Shown one piece after another: positions 31,287 through 37,692 of a stretch of DNA of 37,692 bases; positions within the stretch are counted from its first letter, which is position 1; every line of letters begins with the position of its first letter. The position numbers and the translations under genes were made by a program. The notes beneath the pieces were generated by a model that saw nothing but the letters and a program-made list of their open reading frames with translations, was not told the DNA's origin and did not search any database. The DNA is from UMGS1696 sp964463375 (GTDB lineage: Bacteria > Bacillota > Clostridia > Oscillospirales > CAG-272): NCBI GenBank assembly GCA_964463375.1, contig CAYXBQ010000026.1:1-37692 (forward strand), read 5' to 3'.

Positions 31287-32252
31287 ATGCTGACACATCG
31301 TGGGATCGTGATCCATGCGGCGGATGCGCTGACGGACTATTGGGCAGATCGGCTCACCGGCGAAGGACTGCACCTGAATGTGGTGGGGATCCATCCCGCC
31401 GGCGGTACCGATGCGCACCAGACCATGGAGGAAGCCATCCATATGCTCGACACCCAAGAATGGGCAAGGTTCCAAAGTCGTATGGAGGTAGCCGGGATCG
31501 AGATCGAATTTGAGATGCACGCCCTGTCCTGGATGCTGGAACGGGACAAATTTGCCACGCACCCCCACTGGTTCCGCATGGACGAAAGCGGACAGCGCAC
31601 ACCCCAGTTCAACTGCTGTGTCAGCGAACCGGATGTGCTGGACTATATCCGAGAACGGGCCTGTGCGCTTGCCAAAATTTTCGTGCCCACCACCGGGAAG
31701 TACCACTTCTGGATCGACGACGTGGCCTCTGCCGGGTGTATGTGCGAAAGGTGCCGCGGGCTGACCCCGTCGGATCAGTGTATGCTGCTGACCAACGCCA
31801 TTGCAGAGGGATTGGAAGCCGGCAGACCCGGTGCCCGTCAGAGCTATCTGGCGTATTGTGCTACCCTGGTACCACCGACCATCGCACCCCGGCACAATGT
31901 ATTTTTGGAATACGCACCCATCCACCGGGATCACGACCGACCGCTGTTTGACGAAGGCTGCGACCTGAACCGGGCAGAAACGGCCACACTACCGGCACTG
32001 CTCGACCTCTTTGGCAAAGCGGATGCCAAGGTGCTGGACTATTGGATGGACAATTCCCTCTTCTCCGGCTGGCAAAAACCACCTAAGGAATTCCATCTCC
32101 GGGAAGGTGTATGTCAGGCAGACGTGGCAGCATACCGGAAGTTGGGCTTTGACTCCGTGACTTCCTTTGGTTGCTATCTGGGCGAAGACTATGCTACGCT
32201 GTATGGCAACGCTGCCCTTTGTGGGTACGACCGGATTTTGTGGGAAGGATAA
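31287..32252 (+). CDS. DUF4838 domain protein
   Basis: A 321-residue protein. The stretch FWIDDVASAGCMCERCRGLTP, in short CMCERC followed by SDQ (about residues 150-165), is the hallmark of DUF4838, a domain found in bacterial carbohydrate-active proteins with a TIM-barrel-like architecture; two Cys of the CxxC may bind metal. No signal peptide, so cytoplasmic. The ATG is immediately adjacent to the sulfotransferase stop, which implies tight translational coupling; GAGG in the end of that gene acts as ribosome-binding site. A sulfated-sugar substrate is a possible link between the two genes, but is only inference. Confidence 0.78.
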   Translation: MLTHRGIVIHAADALTDYWADRLTGEGLHLNVVGIHPAGGTDAHQTMEEAIHMLDTQEWARFQSRMEVAGIEIEFEMHALSWMLERDKFATHPHWFRMDESGQRTPQFNCCVSEPDVLDYIRERACALAKIFVPTTGKYHFWIDDVASAGCMCERCRGLTPSDQCMLLTNAIAEGLEAGRPGARQSYLAYCATLVPPTIAPRHNVFLEYAPIHRDHDRPLFDEGCDLNRAETATLPALLDLFGKADAKVLDYWMDNSLFSGWQKPPKEFHLREGVCQADVAAYRKLGFDSVTSFGCYLGEDYATLYGNAALCGYDRILWEG

Positions 32253-32261
32253 TATTTATGG

Positions 32262-32303
32262 AAAAGTACGCTTGTATTGCAGGATATGGGCGTACTTTTG
32301 TTG
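32262..32303 (+). terminator. Terminator of the sulfotransferase/DUF4838 unit
   Basis: AAAAGTACGC (32262-32271) pairs with GCGTACTTTT (32290-32299). The T run is short. The region 32304-32427 up to the next promoter shows nothing further. Confidence 0.75.
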
Positions 32304-32427
32304 GTTGTATGCAACCGGAGCAATCCTTCCAGTACATACACACCTATCCGGTATGTTCCATGACCAGGTATCCCTTCTGCCGGCACATCCCCTATCGTTT
32401 ATTCCCATACTGTTTACAATTTCATCA

Positions 32428-32456
32428 TTGACAAGTCAACTTTTCTATGGTACAAT
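32428..32456 (+). promoter_or_regulatory. Promoter of the marR-acyl-CoA synthetase unit
   Basis: TTGACA (32428-32433), 17-base spacer ending in TGG, TACAAT (32451-32456). The -35 lies in a small inverted repeat TTGAC-AA-GTCAA (32428-32439), a candidate site for the MarR protein. Confidence 0.78.
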
Positions 32457-32504
32457 GGTATCTACGTGAGTGCCCCCATGGGTACAAGCGCAGATACCTT
32501 TTTT
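32457..32504 (+). promoter_or_regulatory. Terminator-like hairpin overlapping the start of the marR transcript
   Basis: GGTATCT (32457-32463) pairs with AGATACC (32492-32498), followed by six T; inside, GTGCCC and GGGTAC form a second stem with a CCAT loop. The outer stem begins right after the -10, so most of its left arm would lie before the usual start site near 32463. A transcript from upstream would form it fully and stop. It could block read-through, act as a leader attenuator if transcription starts early, or be an operator. Confidence 0.45.
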
Positions 32505-32568
32505 CGATTCAAAAAACATTATTCATTTTTCATTATTCACTATTTACTTTCCCAATGAGGTTTCTCCA

Positions 32569-33051
32569 ATGTTATCCTATGACGACCGCTTCCTGCGGTT
32601 TTCCTTTGCCATCGACCGGATCGCCAAAAGTCTCCAGCGGATCAAAAACGAGAAGCTGGCCCGGTTCGATCTGCGGAGCATGCACCTGATGTGCCTGTTC
32701 CAGTTAGACAAGCATCCCGAAGGGCTCACCGGTGCGGAGCTGTCCCGGAACTGCCAGGTGGATAAAGCCTTTGTGTCCCGTGTGACGGGCGAGCTGTGCC
32801 GGGCCGACTACATTTCCTACAGTGACCGGGAGGGTTCCCGATACAACAACAAATTCATCCTGACCGATGCCGGCAAGGCTGCTATGGGACAGATCCGGAT
32901 CATTTTAGAGGACGCTGTCACCCAGATCACCGCCGGGATCACCGATGAGCAGCTATTGCAGTTTTACCAGATCTTAGAGCAGCTGGACAATGGCCTGAGC
33001 CGATTCTCTGAGGGGCGCACGGATGCCGTGTCCACAAAGGCCGCCCTGTGA
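32569..33051 (+). CDS. MarR-family transcriptional regulator
   Basis: A 160-residue winged-helix repressor: LARFDLRSMHLMCLFQL in the dimer helix region, GLTGAELSRNCQVDKAFVSRVTGEL as the helix-turn-helix (about 55-78), and YSDREGSRYNNKFILTDAGKAAM as the wing. The ligand is unknown; the position upstream of a fatty-acyl-CoA-synthetase-type gene suggests a lipid or aromatic acid effector. TGAGG lies eight bases before the ATG at 32569. The frame extends further upstream but lacks a site there. The next gene starts 57 bases downstream and is probably co-transcribed. Confidence 0.9.
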   Translation: MLSYDDRFLRFSFAIDRIAKSLQRIKNEKLARFDLRSMHLMCLFQLDKHPEGLTGAELSRNCQVDKAFVSRVTGELCRADYISYSDREGSRYNNKFILTDAGKAAMGQIRIILEDAVTQITAGITDEQLLQFYQILEQLDNGLSRFSEGRTDAVSTKAAL

Positions 33052-33107
33052 TACACCGATTCTCTACCTTATACTATAATACAAACATAAAAATGGGAGA
33101 TACTGCC

Positions 33108-34874
33108 ATGAAGAAGCAACATACCGTCCGCAGCCACAAAAAGCGGGAGCGGATCTACAATACCGTTGAAAATATATCCCAGTTCTGCCAGTCTCTGGAA
33201 AGCTGGGGAGACAAGACCATGTACGTTTGGAAGGAAAAGGGCGAGAAAAAGACCCTGACCTACACCGAATTCACCCATATGGTCTACCGCTTTGCCGATG
33301 GACTGCTGCGGGTCTGCGGCAAAATAGACCCCTCCCTGTCCGTATGTCTGAACGAGAACGTCCGGATCGGGATCGTGGGAGAGACCTCGCCCATGTGGGT
33401 GGCCTCCTATTTGGGTACCCTGCTGGCGGGCGGCGTGGCGATCCCCATGGACAAGGAGCTGGATCCCGCTGTGACCCGGGATTTTCTCTCCTCCGTGGAT
33501 GCCATGTGCCTGATCCATTCCGCTTCTATGAACGAGGTCTTCCACGATCTGGCCTCTGACCATCCCTCCGTGCGCTTCACCGTTTCCTTTGATCCGGCTG
33601 AGGATGCACCGGAGACCTGCTATGGCTTTGATACGCTTTTGACCATGGGAACGAGCGCCGGCGCGGACGTAGCGGCTATGCGGGAGGCACTGCTTGCGCT
33701 GCCCATCGACCAGGAGCGGCTGGCGGAAATGCTGTTCACCTCCGGCACCACCGGCTCCTCCAAGTGCGTGATGCTGAGCCAGAAGAACATCTTTGCCGCC
33801 GTCACCTCTGCCGATGCCACCGTGGATTTCAGCTCCGACGACGTGCTGGTATCCGTGCTGCCCATCCACCACACCTACGAGCTGTGCTGCATGATGGCTG
33901 CCGTGAACCTGGGCTGCATGATCTGCATCAACGATTCTCTGCGGCATGTGCTCAGCAGCTTCAAGGAATACAAGCCTACCGGGCTGGTGCTGGTGCCGCT
34001 GTTCGTCAACACCATGTACAAAAAGATCCTGTCCGAGGCAAAGCGGTCCGGGAAGGACAAGGCGCTCTCCGGCGGTATCAAGCTGGCGGGCGTGCTGAAC
34101 CGGGTGGGTATCGATGTGTCCGACAAGCTGTTTGGGGACGTGCGTGCGGCCTTCGGTGGACGACTGAACAAGATCATCTGCGGCGGTGCGGCGCTGGATC
34201 CCGCTTTGATCCCCACCTTTGAAGCCTTCGGGATCTCTTTGTACGAGGGCTACGGGATCACCGAATGTGCGCCCCTACTTGCCGTTACGCCTTACTTCAA
34301 GCGGAAGTGCGGTTCCATTGGGCCCTCTGTTCCCTGCTGTGAGGTGCGGATCACCGGGTCGGATCTGACCGAGGACGGCCACATCACCGGCGAGATCCAG
34401 GTCAAGGGCGACAACGTGATGCTGGGCTACTACAACGCACCCGAAGCCAATGCCGCTGCCTTCACGGACGATGGCTGGTTCCGGACCGGAGACGTGGGCT
34501 ACATGGACAAGGACGGCTACATCACCATCACCGGCCGAATGAAGTCCGTGATCGTGCTGGACAACGGCAAGAATGTGTTCCCGGAGGAGATCGAGGAATA
34601 CCTGGGCAAGATCGACCTGATCGCCGAATCCGTGGTGGTGGGACGGGTGGAAGAGGACGGCTCCACCAAGCTGACCGCCGTGATCTTCCCGAACCAGGAG
34701 GCCTTTGCGGAAAAGTTCGCCGGCGTGGATACGGACATCTACAAGGAGATCCAGAAGGAGATCACGGCACTGAACAAGCGGCTGCCCTCCTTCAAGCAGA
34801 TCCACAAGTTGGAGTTCCGCAAGACCGAATTTGAGAAGACCTCTGCCAAAAAGATCAAGCGTTTCCTGGTGTAA
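33108..34874 (+). CDS. AMP-binding acyl-CoA synthetase-like enzyme
   Basis: A 588-residue adenylate-forming enzyme of the long-chain fatty-acid CoA ligase type. ATP-binding loop LFTSGTTGSSK (about 209-219), IHHTYELCC, the adenine-binding YEGYGITECAP, the hinge-containing GWFRTGDVGYMDKDGYITITGR, and the C-terminal lysine in KTSAKKIKRFLV are all in place. It activates a carboxylic acid as acyl-AMP and usually transfers it to CoA; the chain length cannot be read from the sequence. No membrane segment. GGGAGA precedes the ATG at 33108. A second TATAAT-like sequence lies near 33063, so an internal promoter is possible. Confidence 0.92.
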   Translation: MKKQHTVRSHKKRERIYNTVENISQFCQSLESWGDKTMYVWKEKGEKKTLTYTEFTHMVYRFADGLLRVCGKIDPSLSVCLNENVRIGIVGETSPMWVASYLGTLLAGGVAIPMDKELDPAVTRDFLSSVDAMCLIHSASMNEVFHDLASDHPSVRFTVSFDPAEDAPETCYGFDTLLTMGTSAGADVAAMREALLALPIDQERLAEMLFTSGTTGSSKCVMLSQKNIFAAVTSADATVDFSSDDVLVSVLPIHHTYELCCMMAAVNLGCMICINDSLRHVLSSFKEYKPTGLVLVPLFVNTMYKKILSEAKRSGKDKALSGGIKLAGVLNRVGIDVSDKLFGDVRAAFGGRLNKIICGGAALDPALIPTFEAFGISLYEGYGITECAPLLAVTPYFKRKCGSIGPSVPCCEVRITGSDLTEDGHITGEIQVKGDNVMLGYYNAPEANAAAFTDDGWFRTGDVGYMDKDGYITITGRMKSVIVLDNGKNVFPEEIEEYLGKIDLIAESVVVGRVEEDGSTKLTAVIFPNQEAFAEKFAGVDTDIYKEIQKEITALNKRLPSFKQIHKLEFRKTEFEKTSAKKIKRFLV

Positions 34875-34964
34875 AACAAGCTTTATTGGTTTCATATATT
34901 TGTTTGTTGCATTATTTTGTCATATATGCCAAAACCACCCTGGATTTATTGGTATATCTGTCCA

Positions 34965-34993
34965 TTGATTTACGTTCACAAAAATGATATAAT
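34965..34993 (+). promoter_or_regulatory. Promoter of the CBM9-like exported protein
   Basis: TTGATT (34965-34970), 17-base spacer, TATAAT (34988-34993). Confidence 0.82.
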
Positions 34994-35065
34994 ACTGACA
35001 TAGCAGGGTGGATGCTGTCTGTCCTGCCATACAAAAATGTCTATTTGTATTAGGAGACAACTATT

Positions 35066-35878
35066 ATGAAAAAGCTTGCTTCCCTGCTGCTGGTTGCTAT
35101 GCTGGCCGCTACCATGATCGCTCCTGTTGCCGCTGCCGACACCACCGATGTTCTGATGGGCACCCCTGTTGTTGACGGTGAACTGGACGAGATCTACACC
35201 CAGTCTGCTACCCAGACCCTGGGCAACCCTGCTTTCTACAAGTGGGATTGGGACGGTGACGTAGATATGTCCGCTACCTCCTACTTCCTGTGGGACGACG
35301 ACTATCTGTATGTTGCTGTTGTTGTTACCGACTCCGACGTGATCAGCATTGGCGCTGACATCTATGCCGACAACCCGACCAACTGGCAGGCTGATGCCAC
35401 CGAGCTGTGGTTCGACGAAGGCGCCGGCAAGTGGAAGACCCATGGTGAAGGTACCGGTCTGACCTTCTTTGTACAGAACGTAGACGGCACGCCTTCCTTC
35501 GAATCCGCTGACTGCAAGTACGCTACCTCCGAGACCGCTGACGGTTACATCGTAGAGTACGCTATGCCCGTTGCCAACCTGGAAGTTGGTGGTACCATCA
35601 ACATGTCCATGCAGGTCAACGATATGGTCACCCACGATTCTCACCCCGGTACCGGTTACGCTTCCGGTTCTCAGGCTGCTGACATCACCCTGACCTTCTC
35701 CGACGAAGAGGTTTCCTATCCCGAACCGGAGACCGAAGCTCCCGCCGAAACCGAAGCTGAAGTAGTAGACGCTGCTGTTGAAGCGCCCGCTGCTCCCCAG
35801 ACCTTCGACGCTGGTATCGTAGCCGCTGTTGCTGCTATCGTATCTGCCGCCGGTTATGCAGTTTCCAAGAAGAGATAA
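35066..35878 (+). CDS. Exported CBM9-like protein with sorting-like PQTFD C-terminus
   Basis: A 270-residue protein with Sec signal peptide (residues 1-24, LLLVAMLAATMIAPVAAAD). The middle (about 30-215) looks like a CBM9/DOMON-type beta-sandwich: VVDGELDEIY, LWDDDYLYVAVVVTDSD, ELWFDEG, YIVEYAMPV. A Glu/Pro/Ala-rich linker (about 219-243) leads to PQTFD, a hydrophobic helix (AGIVAAVAAIVSAAGYAV) and SKKR. That three-part ending is the plan of a sortase-type sorting signal but with PQTFD in place of an LPxTG-type motif. Codon use is strongly biased and the ribosome-binding site TAGGAGA well placed, suggesting an abundant surface protein that binds a carbohydrate. The solute-binding lipoprotein follows. 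Confidence 0.82.
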   Translation: MKKLASLLLVAMLAATMIAPVAAADTTDVLMGTPVVDGELDEIYTQSATQTLGNPAFYKWDWDGDVDMSATSYFLWDDDYLYVAVVVTDSDVISIGADIYADNPTNWQADATELWFDEGAGKWKTHGEGTGLTFFVQNVDGTPSFESADCKYATSETADGYIVEYAMPVANLEVGGTINMSMQVNDMVTHDSHPGTGYASGSQAADITLTFSDEEVSYPEPETEAPAETEAEVVDAAVEAPAAPQTFDAGIVAAVAAIVSAAGYAVSKKR

Positions 35879-35900
35879 ATGCATCTCCTTTCTGATAGCA

Positions 35901-35932
35901 AAAAGCTCCCGTTTTTCCTGCGGGAGTTTTTT
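35901..35932 (+). terminator. Terminator of the CBM9-like gene
   Basis: CTCCCG pairs with CGGGAG, flanked by A and T runs; a strong intrinsic terminator. Confidence 0.85.
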
Positions 35933-35972
35933 GTCCGTCTATCGAATTCTTATTTTTACGGAGGATCCTTTC

Positions 35973-37442
35973 ATGCGTAAGATCACCACCACCCTGCTGC
36001 TGCTCTCGATGCTCCTCTCGCTGGCTGCCTGTGGACAAACAGAGGCTGAGACCACCGGCACCGCAGACACCACCGCTTCCACCACCGACGCCACCGTCAC
36101 CGAGACCGAGGAAACACGTGCCATGCACCAGATCCCGGATACACTGGACTTTGGCGGCACCACCTTCAACATCGCCTATCCGGAATGGCAGGGCTATCGG
36201 TTCTACTTCTTTGCCGATGAAGCCACCGGGGACGCTATGAACGATGCCATCTTCACCCGTACCATCCAGACCGAGGAATACCTGAACGTGGACCTGACCC
36301 AGTACAATGCCGGGTACATCGCCGACGTGGTAGCCGAAGCCAAAAAGGCCATCAGTGCCGGAGACGATGTGTACCAGCTGGTTCTGCTCCACTGCATCCA
36401 GGGCGTATCGGAGCTGGTCACCGGGGGGATGCTGTACAACTACGACGACCTGCCCAACGTGGATCTGACCGCCGATTGGTGGAACCGGGACCAGATGGAC
36501 GTGCTGCGGCTGGGCTCGAACACCTACTTTGGCGTGTCCGACTACATGATCCCCTGCCCCTATGCGGTATATTTCAACAAAAATATCGTCACGGACTATG
36601 GCATGGACAATCCCTATGAGCTGGTGTACGAAGGCAACTGGACCCTGGACACCATGATCGACATGGCGCTGGAATTCACCAGAGATATAAACGGGGACGG
36701 GCAGATGGATCCGGACACCGACAACTACGGCCTGTCCGCCACGGAGACCTCCAAGTATCTGAGCGTCCAGACCGGCTGTGACCAGTTCCTGACCCGGAAG
36801 AACGACAGCGGTCGGGTGGAGCTGGCACTGAACACGGAGAAGACCATCTCCATCATCGAGAAGATGCACAAGCTGACGGAAAAGAACGGTGCTGTATTCA
36901 AGCCCACCGCCGAGGACGAATCTGCCCAGTTCGACTTTGACTCCGGCAGACTGCTGTTCCGTCTGGACACCATCGCCAGTGCCGTGCTCTTCCGGGACTA
37001 CGAGATCGACGTAGGGATCCTGCCCTACCCCAAGTACGATGCGGAACAGGAGAATTACATCTCCATGGACTGGGGCGGTCTGATGGCAGTACCGGCTACG
37101 GTACAGGATCCGGCAATGGTAGGTGCCGTACTGGAGCTGCTGTCCTGGTACAGTGCCGACACGGTGATCCCGGCGTACTACGATGTGCTGCTGGCGGGCA
37201 AGCTGGCCAGAGACGAGGACTCCCGTGCCATGATGGACATTCTGTTTGACACCATCGCCTATGAGGTGGGTGTAAACTACTTCGCCTTCTCCAGCGGCTT
37301 CAGCTCCATGTACAACCCCATTGCCGAGCTGGTGATCAACAGCGATTCCGGCGACTTTGCCTCCTGGTACGCCAAGAAAGAAAAATCGGCCATCTCCACC
37401 ATCGACACCTTCTACAAGGGTCTGGACAAGATCGAGAACTGA
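35973..37442 (+). CDS. Extracellular solute-binding lipoprotein (ABC sugar-uptake type)
   Basis: A 489-residue protein. Lipoprotein signal (residues 1-20, lipobox LAAC, acylated Cys20) is followed by a Thr/Ala-rich linker (about 22-50) and a periplasmic-binding-type fold of the family-1 size: DTLDFGGTTFNIAY, DGQMDPDTDNYGLS, DVGILPYPKYD and YISMDWGGLMAVPA. Proteins of this class deliver sugars or oligosaccharides to an ABC importer. No permease genes are visible before the window ends. ACGGAGGATCC precedes the ATG at 35973. It is transcribed after the terminator of the preceding gene; no clear separate promoter was seen in the 40-base gap. Confidence 0.9.
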   Translation: MRKITTTLLLLSMLLSLAACGQTEAETTGTADTTASTTDATVTETEETRAMHQIPDTLDFGGTTFNIAYPEWQGYRFYFFADEATGDAMNDAIFTRTIQTEEYLNVDLTQYNAGYIADVVAEAKKAISAGDDVYQLVLLHCIQGVSELVTGGMLYNYDDLPNVDLTADWWNRDQMDVLRLGSNTYFGVSDYMIPCPYAVYFNKNIVTDYGMDNPYELVYEGNWTLDTMIDMALEFTRDINGDGQMDPDTDNYGLSATETSKYLSVQTGCDQFLTRKNDSGRVELALNTEKTISIIEKMHKLTEKNGAVFKPTAEDESAQFDFDSGRLLFRLDTIASAVLFRDYEIDVGILPYPKYDAEQENYISMDWGGLMAVPATVQDPAMVGAVLELLSWYSADTVIPAYYDVLLAGKLARDEDSRAMMDILFDTIAYEVGVNYFAFSSGFSSMYNPIAELVINSDSGDFASWYAKKEKSAISTIDTFYKGLDKIEN

Positions 37443-37450
37443 CATATCCC

Positions 37451-37489
37451 ACACCGCTTATTCTATTTGGGGATCGGCGGTGTTTTTTT
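37451..37489 (+). terminator. Terminator of the solute-binding gene
   Basis: ACACCGC (37451-37457) pairs with GCGGTGT (37477-37483), followed by a T run. Confidence 0.85.
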
Positions 37490-37586
37490 GCACAAAAATA
37501 TAGGTGTAATTTTGTGCAAATACACAATATTTCTTTCGTTCATTTTTTATTCACTACCCCCCCTAAAGCCGTTCACAATTTTATGC

Positions 37587-37692
37587 TATAGTGACGTTTG
37601 AACAAATTCTGCTGGAATCAAAGAAGGGATTTTTATGAATAAGTATCCCCCGGCTCAGCCGGGGGTTTTACAGTTACCGGGCATAGCCCTAT
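37587..37692 (+). other. Right-edge region: -10-like box, possible start codon and paired hairpins
   Basis: TGCTATAGT (37584-37592) is a possible extended -10. AAGAAGGGA lies before an ATG at 37635 that opens a frame running off the edge (MNKYPPAQPG...). The same bases form a perfect hairpin, CCCCCGGCTCAGCCGGGGG (37647-37665), followed by TTTT, and a second short hairpin GGGCATAGCCC. The hairpins argue against ordinary coding sequence; they could be a terminator or the structured end of a repeat. The 37490-37586 stretch holds nothing else recognised. Confidence 0.35.

Noticed and set aside
35835..37454. Long open frame of 539 codons on the minus strand opposite the solute-binding gene
   Set aside because: Composition is that of an antisense shadow (His/Gly/Val-rich, no domain), while the plus strand has a complete lipoprotein with signal, fold motifs and terminator.

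Overview
The window looks like chromosome from a Gram-positive, moderately GC-rich member of the Clostridia, probably an Oscillospirales-type gut anaerobe. The evidence is a set of families typical of that group: a GGGtGRT protein with its NifU-like partner, meso-DAP dehydrogenase, an M16C presequence-type protease, an Rpn-type nuclease, DUF2975 with a small HTH protein, DUF4173, and a sorting-like C-terminus. Nearly every promoter also reads TTGACA-like, 17 bases, TATAAT-like with TG one base before the -10. This placement is inference; there is no rRNA or other marker gene here.

Layout. 1-290: a nested palindromic repeat element. 387-2976: a DtxR-type metal regulator, then DUF2975 membrane protein, XRE regulator and DUF4173 membrane protein. 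3149-4866: a very strongly expressed-looking pair, IscU/NifU-like protein and GGGtGRT protein, followed by a second repeat element (4918-5164). 5202-6569: MATE exporter on the minus strand. 6687-7117: the first of two small convergent toxin/antisense-RNA-like loci. 7287-10448: GH32 fructosidase, SGNH hydrolase and a nucleotidyltransferase-like gene broken by a stop codon. 10600-11580: ddh for lysine and peptidoglycan precursor. 11645-14810 (minus): rbfA-nrnA-truB-lipoprotein operon. 14937-15402: second toxin/antisense-like locus. 15561-18503: M16C protease. 18566-21844: Rpn nuclease with in-frame tandem repeats, stalk-domain secreted protein, and a membrane coiled-coil protein divergent from an XRE regulator across a perfect 21-bp operator-like palindrome. 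21918-23748 (minus): Gfo/Idh/MocA oxidoreductase and GNAT acetyltransferase. 24029-27440: secG and RNase R. 27545-28402: DUF11 protein. 28550-30410: an AT-rich island with a C39/papain-like peptidase gene interrupted by two stop codons, and a membrane protein. 30567-32252: sulfotransferase plus DUF4838 protein. 32569-34874: MarR regulator and acyl-CoA synthetase-like enzyme. 35066-37442: exported CBM9-like protein with an unusual C-terminal anchor, and an extracellular solute-binding lipoprotein.

The most interesting structure is the pair of loci at about 6.7-7.1 kb and 14.9-15.4 kb. Each has a short hydrophobic peptide gene on the minus strand, preceded by a leader of about 135 nt with its own strong promoter, and a 115-150 nt plus-strand RNA with its own strong promoter. 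The RNA's terminator hairpin runs into the peptide gene's 3' end. In both loci the 5' ends of the two converging transcripts carry the same sequence (core AAGACGGC), so the locus is bounded by inverted repeats just inside the promoters. This resembles a type I toxin-antitoxin arrangement. Because the repeats are inverted rather than direct, it differs from the Fst/par plan: a full-length peptide mRNA could pair its own 3' end to its 5' end.

The rest is mostly housekeeping and sugar-related genes. Two otherwise intact genes contain premature stops. Two copies of a palindromic element with a conserved terminal inverted repeat are present. No tRNA, rRNA, CRISPR array, prophage or transposase gene was recognised.
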